Assembly (NCBI GenBank): GCA_027623315.1
Contig: JAQBYD010000038.1
Span: forward strand, 1-38,253
Length of the DNA: 38,253 nucleotides
Reading direction: 5' to 3'
From: Verrucomicrobiota bacterium
GTDB lineage: Bacteria > Verrucomicrobiota > Kiritimatiellia > CAJWTS01
The notes under the pieces were generated by a model, which ran no database searches, was not told where the DNA came from, and worked only from the letters and a program-made list of their open reading frames with translations. Both the position numbers and the translations under genes were made by a program. This document shows, one piece after another, positions 26,253-33,976 of this stretch. Each line of letters starts with the position of its first letter. Within the stretch, counting starts at the first letter, position 1.

Positions 26253-26933
26253 TCAATGCCCAATCGGCTCCCCGATGACAAGTCTTTTCAACTCCATGGC
26301 ATCTTCGGAGACCCACAGGTAGGAAACCGGCTGCTCGGTCCATGATCCGGTATTGATGTATCGTACGCCCTTTTGGACAACATCCTCGGCATAGTGCGTA
26401 TGACCGCAAGTCACGGCTTCGCAACCCCGTTCCAGGGCGTACTCGACCGCGTTAGCGATCACGCTCGTCCTCAGGTAGCTGTAGAGCAACGGCCATCGCT
26501 TAGCATAGTGTGCCACATGCACGGGCTCCGCTCCCAGCGCGATGCGAAGCATGTGCAACCAGCGAAACGTCTGGACAAACCAAGTGTTCTTCGGGATGAC
26601 GTTGTCAAAGTCGTAACCGTGATTCACGTGCAACCGGGTTCCGATATCGTATTCCCGGCAGAACTGAATACACCCGGGATCTTCTAGAATCATACCATCA
26701 TCGTGATTCCCGTACACCCACACAACATTGCGGCGGTGGGACTCCTCGATGATCTGGTCTAAGATACGCTGATCAAATTCAGGCAATGCATGGTGTATGA
26801 TATCCACGATATCACCGTTCAAAACCAAGTCGGCATCGGGCGGGAGATTGGCGAAAAAGTATTCCGCATCCCGCCGCTCGAGGTGATCTGACCCCAGGTG
26901 GAGGTCGCTGACAACAATCGTGGGCTTGCTCAC
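26253..26933 (-). CDS. Calcineurin-like metallophosphoesterase
   Basis: The 226-residue protein has the full two-metal motif set: SDLHLGSD near residue 9, LNGDIVDIIHH, VYGNHDDGMIL and TCGHTHYAED. It lacks a signal peptide or membrane helix. Similar proteins include UDP-2,3-diacylglucosamine hydrolase (LpxH) and related UDP-sugar or sugar-phosphate phosphatases. In a polysaccharide operon, clearing of a nucleotide-sugar or lipid-linked intermediate is plausible but not shown. The start is GTG, and GTGA overlaps the stop of the O-antigen ligase gene, so the two are translationally coupled. Confidence 0.85.
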   Translation of the reverse strand: MSKPTIVVSDLHLGSDHLERRDAEYFFANLPPDADLVLNGDIVDIIHHALPEFDQRILDQIIEESHRRNVVWVYGNHDDGMILEDPGCIQFCREYDIGTRLHVNHGYDFDNVIPKNTWFVQTFRWLHMLRIALGAEPVHVAHYAKRWPLLYSYLRTSVIANAVEYALERGCEAVTCGHTHYAEDVVQKGVRYINTGSWTEQPVSYLWVSEDAMELKRLVIGEPIGH

Positions 26934-28288
26934 TTTCTCCGGATCACGAGGCCTGACCCAATCGAAAGAATTCCCGCGAACATCCAGTTTGTTCCGGGAA
27001 TCTGCAAGTTGAAATCCCCGAGCGAATGGAACGCGATTGCCACGACGATCAAAAGGGACGCGAGCAGAATACAGAAATCCTCCCCGCCGCCATCCGACCA
27101 GTCGGCACGACGCCGCGCTCGCGCCTGGGCCGCGTAGTCGCGTAGCAACAGGGCCACCAAGGCGAATGCCGCGACCAGGAAGAGAACAAAGCCGACGACG
27201 CCGTACTCCTCCAGGAGTTGGATCCAGTCATTGTGGACTTCGTGGGAGTGGGTCTTGATATTGCGAAAGCGTGGCCAGGTTCCCGTCGCCCGGTCCCCGT
27301 CACGACTTGCGGCGTAGTGAAACCAAAGATTCTGATGCATACCCGGGCCGATCCCGAAAAGCCGGGTCGACGGAGTCTCCGACCATGCACGCACCGCCGC
27401 GGCCGACATCTGGTAACGGGAGTCCCGCTCCAAGTGCCTCCACGGGTAGACGCGCATGCGCTCCACCACCGATGCATTACCAAGCACAAGCGCGGCCAGC
27501 GCAGCGGCCGCCGCCACGGCAAGCCCACCGCGAGTGATCCATCGCATGCGGGGACGCCACTCACAAAGCCCCAGCCCAAGGAAGGCCAACACCACGACAA
27601 TGACCGTCAAGGCACCGCCTCGCGACTGGCTCATCAGGATCGCGTACAGACTTATCACCGCGGACGCCGCGGCCATGAGTCGCCAACGCGGAGTCACGCT
27701 GCGTGCTCCCAACGCACCCAGCGCCATGCACAGGAGGAGTTCCATGGCACCCGAGAAGTGATCAGGGCAGAAGTAACAGCCCGTCATGCGTTGGGTCCTA
27801 TAGTAGTTCTCATACCCAGCCCGCCACAGCACATACCGGTCTCCGCAAGCCCAGTGATTGACGATTCCATAGACGCCAATCACGACCAGATTGACCCAAA
27901 TGACCTTGTACAGTCCACGAAGTTGAGACGCCGACGCCCCAAGCCCGAGAACGAGTGCGATAACGAACGGCGTAAGCATGAGCAGAAAGCTGCGTTCCGC
28001 AGTCGTGTGCACCTCGGCCTGCAACATGCGAACCGCCGCATACAGGATCAATACAAGAAAACCGAGGACCGCGACCTTCAGCATTTCGCTGCCTCGCCAT
28101 CCAGCCTCCCGCACCAGGTGCTTCCCGTCGAACCAGCGAAAAGCAAAGGACCCGCCCGAGAGAAATATACAGACGGCAAACGGCCAGAACCACCACGTCT
28201 CCCATGCGCCAAACATCCACGGCCCGACCACGATCGCGATGGATACCAGAACGATTGAGAAATTAGAGATTGGGTTTGAGTTTCTCAT
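26930..28288 (-). CDS. O-antigen ligase family protein
   Basis: This is a 452-residue protein from the ATG at 28288; the frame stays open to 28450, but the extra residues are hydrophilic and unlike the family. About ten membrane helices are visible. Landmarks are MSQSRGGALTVIVVVLAFLG (the SRG motif found in Wzy_C proteins), RLFGIGPGMHQNLWFHYA, and THSHEVHNDWIQLLEEYGVVG, the catalytic loop region with conserved His. It may act as a repeat-unit polymerase or ligase. It is the second such protein in the locus. It begins the operon that runs to 22031. Confidence 0.87.
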   Translation of the reverse strand: MRNSNPISNFSIVLVSIAIVVGPWMFGAWETWWFWPFAVCIFLSGGSFAFRWFDGKHLVREAGWRGSEMLKVAVLGFLVLILYAAVRMLQAEVHTTAERSFLLMLTPFVIALVLGLGASASQLRGLYKVIWVNLVVIGVYGIVNHWACGDRYVLWRAGYENYYRTQRMTGCYFCPDHFSGAMELLLCMALGALGARSVTPRWRLMAAASAVISLYAILMSQSRGGALTVIVVVLAFLGLGLCEWRPRMRWITRGGLAVAAAAALAALVLGNASVVERMRVYPWRHLERDSRYQMSAAAVRAWSETPSTRLFGIGPGMHQNLWFHYAASRDGDRATGTWPRFRNIKTHSHEVHNDWIQLLEEYGVVGFVLFLVAAFALVALLLRDYAAQARARRRADWSDGGGEDFCILLASLLIVVAIAFHSLGDFNLQIPGTNWMFAGILSIGSGLVIRRK

Positions 28289-28602
28289 GAAATTGCCACC
28301 CGTCCTCAGGATTGTCGGATGTGCTTTGAGACAGACCTCTTCAGGCCCACCGGGATCCCAATCTGGCATCTGGACGTTTGACGAGCAAGTGCGGACCATA
28401 TCGCGACCGGCTGATTCAGTCAATATGGGCGCAGACTCACCGAGTCCCAATGCGGGTCGTCCGTCCTCTATGCACGATCGAAAAGCCCGTTGTGAATAAT
28501 CGCGAATCGTGTAGCCTGACCGGAAAGGTGCCGTCGCACCGTAACTCCGTGTATCGACGCCTCGACGGTACGGGTCAACATTATGCTGGGCACTCCTTCC
28601 AA
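28289..28602. other. Divergent intergenic region with promoter
   Basis: These 314 bases separate the O-antigen ligase operon and the plus-strand kinase gene. The frames that extend into it from both sides carry no recognisable protein features. A well-formed minus-strand promoter is at 28395-28423. For the plus strand, a poor candidate (TTGTGA, 16 bases, TAGCCT) lies around 28490-28520. No RNA gene is evident. Confidence 0.5.
28395..28423 (-). promoter_or_regulatory. Sigma70-type promoter for the O-antigen ligase operon
   Basis: On the minus strand TTGACT (28418-28423) is spaced by exactly 17 bases from TATGGT (28395-28400). The -10 hexamer and spacing equal those of the pyrH promoter. The leader before the ATG at 28288 would be about 100 bases, long enough to hold a target for an RfaH/NusG-like antiterminator, but no conserved ops-type element was recognised. 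Confidence 0.55.
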
Positions 28603-29949
28603 ATGCAGCCTCTCTCAGAACTAACCCCCTCGTCGGCCCTGCGCTCCCTGTTCGGTCTGCTCAACCGCAGCGGCATCGCCTACTGCGTTGTGGGAATGAC
28701 CGAAGATCTCCCGGAGCAGGTCGAGGGAGATATAGATATCGTCATCGAGACAACCGATACCGAATCCATCCATACAGCCCTTGCCACGTTCGAAGAGGAA
28801 ACCGGCGCACGCCTTGTGCAGGTGTTGATGCATGAGCTCAACGCACGACACTTCATATTTTCCTGGCTGGACGAGGACGGCATGCCCCGCTTTCTAGGGC
28901 CGGATATCTGCGGCGATTACCACCGAAACGGAATGCTACTCATGCCCGCGGGTGACATCCTTAGCCGCCGAGAACTCGCTCTCGACAAAGGCGGTCGCGA
29001 AAAGGAATTCTTCGTTCCGGCACCCGCCGACGAGTTCATCTACTACCTCCTCAAGAAGATCGACAAGGGGCAATTCAACGACCGGCAGGCGGAACACCTC
29101 AGTCGGGTCTTCGAAGCGAACCCCGATGGGTCAAAACAGTGGCTTGAAAAGTTCTGGAGACCGCCGCAGCGGCGCATCCTGGCCGACGCTGCGGCAGGGA
29201 ACGCCTGGCTGCCTGTGCAAGATTCCATCAAGAGCTTACAGCGCGAACTTCGCGGCACCCGGTCCCGCACCTGGTCTGCCCGCCGCGGCGAATGGGCTCG
29301 CCGCATCTACCGACTGAGGCGCCCGACGGGAATTCATATCGTGATCCTGGGTCCCGACGGTAGCGGTAAGAGTTCGGTTGTCCAGGAGCTTGGAAGACGA
29401 CTTGCCCCGGCATTCCGTCGAACCTCCTTCCATCACTTTCGCCCGCACTGGGGACGCCCCTCATTTTCACCCGACCCAGCCGCAACCCCACCGCACGGTA
29501 AGCCGGCTAGATCCTGGATAGGGTCGGCGGCGAAGATGCTCTACTACGCGCTGGACTACGTGATCGGATACGCGTGTCACATATACCCTGCACTCGTGTG
29601 CTCGACGCTCGTTATATTCGATCGATATTTTGACGATATCCTCATAGACCCGGCGCGCTATCGATATGCTGGGCCGCGCGCATGGGTGAAGATGATGGCG
29701 CCTCTTATCCCCCGGCCGGATCTGACCTTTGTTCTATCGGCCTCACCCGAGATACTCGAGACACGCAAGGGTGAGCTCACGCGCGATGAGTCCGTGCGAC
29801 AACTCGACGCCTACCGCGCACATTCGAAAAGCCGACCGAACGTCTTTGAGATCGATGCGAACCAGGACCTCGATCATGTCGTAGCCGATATTGGTTCCGC
29901 TACGCTCTCGTACATGCAGTCACGCGCGTCGGATAGGCGGAGACGATGA
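28603..29949 (+). CDS. Two-domain P-loop kinase with N-terminal nucleotidyltransferase-like domain
   Basis: This is a 448-residue protein. Residues about 10-210 resemble an MNT-type nucleotidyltransferase-like domain (RSGIAYCVVGMTEDLPEQ, then GDIDIVIE at 42-49, the expected metal-binding GDxD strand). Residues 240-448 are thymidylate-kinase-like: Walker A GPDGSGKSS (250-258), a DRYFDDILIDPARY segment (340-353) resembling the DRY motif, and a PRPDLTFVLSASPE strand. Such fusions occur in glycan loci, where a sugar or glycerol-phosphate kinase role is suspected; the substrate is unknown. The frame opens at 28378, but ATG at 28603 begins the conserved part. Its stop overlaps the next GT4 start (ATGA), so both proteins are made together. 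Confidence 0.75.
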   Translation: MQPLSELTPSSALRSLFGLLNRSGIAYCVVGMTEDLPEQVEGDIDIVIETTDTESIHTALATFEEETGARLVQVLMHELNARHFIFSWLDEDGMPRFLGPDICGDYHRNGMLLMPAGDILSRRELALDKGGREKEFFVPAPADEFIYYLLKKIDKGQFNDRQAEHLSRVFEANPDGSKQWLEKFWRPPQRRILADAAAGNAWLPVQDSIKSLQRELRGTRSRTWSARRGEWARRIYRLRRPTGIHIVILGPDGSGKSSVVQELGRRLAPAFRRTSFHHFRPHWGRPSFSPDPAATPPHGKPARSWIGSAAKMLYYALDYVIGYACHIYPALVCSTLVIFDRYFDDILIDPARYRYAGPRAWVKMMAPLIPRPDLTFVLSASPEILETRKGELTRDESVRQLDAYRAHSKSRPNVFEIDANQDLDHVVADIGSATLSYMQSRASDRRRR

Positions 29950-31190
29950 GGCTTCTGCTCTCAGCGTATGCCTGTGAACCCGGCAGGGGTTCCGAACCCG
30001 GGGTCGGCTGGAACTGGGCACTGGAACTGGCGCGGCTTGGACACGACGTATGGACGCTAACGCGAGCCAACAATCGAGAGTCGATTGAGAATGCCCTTCG
30101 GACCACTCCCGATGTCGGCCGTCTGCGTTTTCTGTACTACGACCTTCCGCAACCGATGCTCTGGATCAAACGCTCTCCGCCGGGACTTTATGCCTACTAC
30201 TTCCTCTGGCAGATAGGAGCCTACCGGGCCGCTCGCCGGGCTCACGAGTTGCAACACTTCGAGCATGTCCTCCATGTCACGATCGGGAGTTACCGAACGC
30301 CTAGTTTCATGGGGGGGTTGGAGATTCCGTTCACGTTCGGACCGGTCGGCGGTGGCGAGACCACACCGAAGCGACTTCGAGAGGGCTATGGAATTCGCGG
30401 TCGACTGGCGGACTCCTGCCGGGACCTCATGAATGCCTGGGTCCGTCATGACCCGTTGATGAATCGAACTTTCAGCCGAGCCCAACGGATCCTGGTCAAA
30501 ACCGATGAGACCGCCCGATGGATTCATGACCGACACCGGGCGAAGATACACCAACAGTTCGAAGTCGGCGTGAGCCCGCGCGCGCAGGATGGCAGGCATG
30601 ACCTGAAATCCGACACGTCCGGCCCCTTTCGGATTCTGTACGTGGGGCGTCTCCTCTACTGGAAAGGAATTCACTTGGGCCTTCGCGCTTTCTCTGAACA
30701 CTTGAGAAATCATCCGGACTCCACCCTCACCCTCGTCGGGGCCGGCAGCGACGAAACCCGCCTGAAGCGATTGGCTACATCCCTCCGCATCGAGGGGGCC
30801 ATCCGGTGGATGCCCTGGATTGAACAAAGCGAACTCGCGTCGATCTACCATGATCACGACGCCTTCCTCCTGCCGAGCCTACACGACAGCAGCGGCAACG
30901 CACTGCTCGAGGCAATGAGCTACGGGCTCCCGGTGATCTGCCTCGAACTCGGCGGGCCCGGCGTCCTGATCGATAACGCATGCGGACGCGTCATCCCCGC
31001 GCGGCAGCGGAGTGAATCCGAGGTCATTGGCGATCTCGCCGAAGCGCTCGACCAACTCGGTTCGGACGACGGCATGCGGAGTCGCCTCAGGCGCGGTGCC
31101 CTCGCCGCGGCGCAAGCACGAACCTGGAGGCGCACCGTTGGAAGCGCCGTCGCGCTTATACAGAAAACGCCGTCACGCCCGACGGACTGA
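29946..31190 (+). CDS. Glycosyltransferase family 4
   Basis: The 414-residue protein has the GT-B layout. The N-domain starts LLLSAYACEPGRGSEPGVGWN (GSEPGVGW is a loop typical of one GT4 subgroup), with FTFGPVGGGETTP. The C-domain has FRILYVGRLLYWKGIHLGLRAF, TLVGAGSDETRLKRLA and the signature FLLPSLHDSSGNALLEAMSYGLPVI with its conserved Glu. The donor sugar cannot be told. ATGA overlap couples it to the kinase gene. Its 3' end overlaps the APH-like gene of the opposite strand by 18 bases, a convergent arrangement. Confidence 0.92.
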   Translation: MRLLLSAYACEPGRGSEPGVGWNWALELARLGHDVWTLTRANNRESIENALRTTPDVGRLRFLYYDLPQPMLWIKRSPPGLYAYYFLWQIGAYRAARRAHELQHFEHVLHVTIGSYRTPSFMGGLEIPFTFGPVGGGETTPKRLREGYGIRGRLADSCRDLMNAWVRHDPLMNRTFSRAQRILVKTDETARWIHDRHRAKIHQQFEVGVSPRAQDGRHDLKSDTSGPFRILYVGRLLYWKGIHLGLRAFSEHLRNHPDSTLTLVGAGSDETRLKRLATSLRIEGAIRWMPWIEQSELASIYHDHDAFLLPSLHDSSGNALLEAMSYGLPVICLELGGPGVLIDNACGRVIPARQRSESEVIGDLAEALDQLGSDDGMRSRLRRGALAAAQARTWRRTVGSAVALIQKTPSRPTD

Positions 31191-32420
31191 ACCCGGCGCG
31201 ACAAGGTGCGGCAGGAGCGCCTCCAGAACGCGTATAGTCTCCTGGAATCCGGGGTGCTCATCCAGGGGAGCCCCGGTGATCGTCACGTCGGCGACGTGCA
31301 CCGCGCAGCGTTTCATCAAGCCGAGCAGACACAGGAGCTGCGTCGCACGATCCGAGACCTTCATCTGTCGGCAATACTCCAGAACGTCCGGACGACGCAG
31401 CGCGGACAAAACATCCAATGCAGCCTGCTCGGGCGAGCGTCGCTCGACCAGCAACGATACTTGTAGAATAAAATGAAGAACATCAAGCAGCGGCAGCGAA
31501 AGGTGCTCCGCACTCTCCCAGTCGAAAACATATAGATCCTGCCCCATGCGTCGAATATTCCAGGGAGCGAAATCCCCGTGCGCGATCACCGATGTGACCA
31601 CATGGTCGTTCGCCTCGCGCTCGATAGAGTTCAGTGCTTGACGCACGCAGTCAGGCGCGCCGCCGGGCATGGATGCGGCGGCAGTGCGCATCGCTGCGAT
31701 GACATTGCGATACTCAGCGTTCTCACCGACCGGCCCCTGAACGTCGAGGGACAACATCGTAAGGAATCCCAGGTGCATCGAGCCCAATTCGACACCCGCG
31801 ACCTCCTCCGGCCCGGGGGCAAGGAAGATTCCCGTGACGGAATCTATTTCGCCCTCCCAGACGAGCGAGGGGACCCGTCCGCGCAATTTGGTTTGGGTGT
31901 TCAATCGCTTTAGGGCATCCGCCTCGCGCTTCAGCGTTTCTGTCGCCGGGCCGGAAATACCCACCTTCGCATAGCCCCTCAGCGTGCCGACCCGATCCAT
32001 GATCCGAATCGTGGTTCGTCGGTGTGGCCCGGGCGTCCCCAGGCTGAACGCCAGGCTCACGTCACGTTCTCCGTACGATGCACAGAACTGTTTAGCCCAG
32101 GCAGACTCGCCCTCGCACGCCACCGTGAACCCGGAGAAAATCCGCGTACATAGTCCAGGAGACGCGGTAACCACAAGCATGCACACGCGTCCGAGTTTGC
32201 CGGGCCAGCGCCACGGACGATACGAGAGTAGTCCACCGCGCAGAACCCGGGTATCTCCGACAGGCAGAATCCAACGCGGGCGCTCGCCACTCGGAACGAT
32301 GATGTATCGACGCCCGGCGCCGCAAAGGGCTCGCGTCGTCTCGGCTGCAACCTGACCGGGGTCGACCCCGAGCACGCGCAGACACGTTGTCAACTCGGGG
32401 TTATGACTTGCCTCGTTCAT
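31173..32420 (-). CDS. Aminoglycoside-phosphotransferase-like (APH) kinase of the glycan locus
   Basis: This is a 415-residue protein. The C-terminal half has APH/choline-kinase landmarks: the catalytic loop VIAHGDFAPWNIR (279-290) and the metal motif VFDWES (298-303). Residues 1-120 are unassigned and include RRYIIVPSGERPRWILPVG, a segment I associate with sugar-locus phosphotransferases. An antibiotic-resistance role is unlikely given the context; phosphorylation of a sugar or polyol is more plausible, but no substrate is evident. It lies 68 bases after rmlA on the same strand. An alternative would be an inactive scaffold, but the catalytic residues look intact. Confidence 0.75.
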   Translation of the reverse strand: MNEASHNPELTTCLRVLGVDPGQVAAETTRALCGAGRRYIIVPSGERPRWILPVGDTRVLRGGLLSYRPWRWPGKLGRVCMLVVTASPGLCTRIFSGFTVACEGESAWAKQFCASYGERDVSLAFSLGTPGPHRRTTIRIMDRVGTLRGYAKVGISGPATETLKREADALKRLNTQTKLRGRVPSLVWEGEIDSVTGIFLAPGPEEVAGVELGSMHLGFLTMLSLDVQGPVGENAEYRNVIAAMRTAAASMPGGAPDCVRQALNSIEREANDHVVTSVIAHGDFAPWNIRRMGQDLYVFDWESAEHLSLPLLDVLHFILQVSLLVERRSPEQAALDVLSALRRPDVLEYCRQMKVSDRATQLLCLLGLMKRCAVHVADVTITGAPLDEHPGFQETIRVLEALLPHLVAPGSVRRA

Positions 32421-32488
32421 GTCGTAGATCGGCCGTGCAAGATGCCGTCGTAAAGAGCGAAGCCCCGATCACGAAGAGGTTTCCGGGA

Positions 32489-33382
32489 TTACAAACGGAG
32501 TGGCGCCGGGTCTTCGTTCACGACGTCCCTGAGATAGCGGCCGTAATCGTTCTCGCCAAACTCCGCCGCACACCGAATCAACGCGTCCTGGTTGATAAAC
32601 CCCATACGGTAGGCGACCTCCTCGAGGCAGCCAATCTTCATGCCCTGGCGACTCTCGATGCTGGCCACGAAACTGCATGCCTCAAGCATGCTCTGGGGCG
32701 TTCCCGTATCCAGCCAGGCCATTCCCCGACCCAGCAACTCAACGCGCAATTCACCCATCTCCAGGTAGAGGTTGTTCAGATCCGTAATCTCGAGCTCCCC
32801 GCGCGCTGACGGCTTGAGGCCCTGTACGAATTCCAACACGCGTTCGTCATAGCAGTAAAGGCCCGGAACGGCGTAGCGACTCTTCGGCTTGGCAGGCTTC
32901 TCCTCGATGCTCAAGACGCGTCCGCTCGAATCGAAGTCAACGACTCCATATCGCTCCGGATCGTGAACCGGGTAACCAAAAACCGTCGCGCCCTCTGCGC
33001 TCTTGAGGGAGTCACGCAGAAAGTCCATTCGGCCATAGAAGAGGTTATCGCCCAGGATCAGCACGGTCGGCGATCCGGCGATGAAATCCGCGCCGATTAG
33101 AAATGCCTGCGCAATACCTTTAGGCTCCGCCTGCTCCGCGTACTCGAAGTTGACGCCGATGCGTTCACCATCGCCGAGGAGATCGCGAAAACGGGGAAGG
33201 TCCTGCGGTGTGGAAATGATCAGGATATCCCGAATGCCGGCCAGCATCAGCGTCGAGATCGGATAATAAACCATCGGCTTATCATAGATCGGCAGAAGCT
33301 GTTTACTGCACACCCGCGTCATCGGGTACATCCGCGATCCGGATCCGCCCGCTAGCACTATTCCTTTCCATGCTTTGCTCAT
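32489..33382 (-). CDS. rmlA: Glucose-1-phosphate thymidylyltransferase
   Basis: The enzyme makes dTDP-glucose from glucose-1-phosphate and dTTP, the first step toward dTDP-rhamnose and other deoxysugars. The 297-residue protein has the full signature: GIVLAGGSGSRMYPMTRVCS, KQLLPIYDKPMVYYPISTLM, PKGIAQAFLIGADFI, LILGDNLFYG, FGYPVHDPERYGVV and GRGMAWLDTGTPQSMLEA. Its length matches RmlA. It follows the NusG-like gene by 46 bases. The rest of the pathway (rmlB, rmlC, rmlD) is absent from the window. Confidence 0.96.
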   Translation of the reverse strand: MSKAWKGIVLAGGSGSRMYPMTRVCSKQLLPIYDKPMVYYPISTLMLAGIRDILIISTPQDLPRFRDLLGDGERIGVNFEYAEQAEPKGIAQAFLIGADFIAGSPTVLILGDNLFYGRMDFLRDSLKSAEGATVFGYPVHDPERYGVVDFDSSGRVLSIEEKPAKPKSRYAVPGLYCYDERVLEFVQGLKPSARGELEITDLNNLYLEMGELRVELLGRGMAWLDTGTPQSMLEACSFVASIESRQGMKIGCLEEVAYRMGFINQDALIRCAAEFGENDYGRYLRDVVNEDPAPLRL

Positions 33383-33428
33383 AACGACATAAGATGTACC
33401 AGATCCGGTTCAGACGGGCACGTCAAAA

Positions 33429-33920
33429 TCAATCCATCGCCTCCAGGTAATCCGTTTCCACTTCAACCGCAACGGCCTGGCCGATCATTTCCACGTTGAG
33501 CACGACTTTCGTCTCACCACGCACGGCGTGCACGACGCCCTCGATGCCACGAAAGGCTCCAGCGATGATTCGAACGGCAACCCCCTCCGTGAACGCCGCA
33601 CACGCCCCTAGCGTGGGATCCACCTGCAAGGCGCGCCGGATCTGCTCAAGCTCGTGCAGCAAGACTTTTTGGGCGTCAACCTCCAGTAGACGCACAATGA
33701 GGTTGCTCTTGAGCATGATCACGCGCTGCTCTTCCGTGTGTCCGACAAAGACGTATCCCGGAAATACCGGCTTCTCCACCTGAACCTTGCGGCGTTGATA
33801 GATCTTCGTTTCGTTACGCAGCGGCAAGTAGTAGTCGATGGACTGCGCCACACAGTAGGCGGCCATCTTCTTTTCGCAGCGCGGCCGGACGTACAGGACT
33901 TGCCAATGCAGTTCGCTCAT
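33429..33920 (-). CDS. NusG/RfaH-like transcription antiterminator (UpxY type)
   Basis: This 163-residue protein has an NGN domain (LHWQVLYVRPRCEKKMAAYC, FPGYVFVGHTEEQ) and a C-terminal KOW domain (EGVAVRIIAGAFRGIEGVVHA). Specialised NusG paralogs of this kind bind RNA polymerase and let it read through long polysaccharide operons; many are first genes of the loci they control. It is the first gene of a minus-strand operon with rmlA and the APH-like kinase. The start at 33920 has a weak ribosome-binding site. A housekeeping NusG role is unlikely because the usual secE-nusG-rplK context is missing. Confidence 0.88.
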   Translation of the reverse strand: MSELHWQVLYVRPRCEKKMAAYCVAQSIDYYLPLRNETKIYQRRKVQVEKPVFPGYVFVGHTEEQRVIMLKSNLIVRLLEVDAQKVLLHELEQIRRALQVDPTLGACAAFTEGVAVRIIAGAFRGIEGVVHAVRGETKVVLNVEMIGQAVAVEVETDYLEAMD

Positions 33921-33976
33921 CGGGTCTGGCGCTTTCTTGTGGTGAAGGACAGTTCGTGCATAATCAGGAACACATC

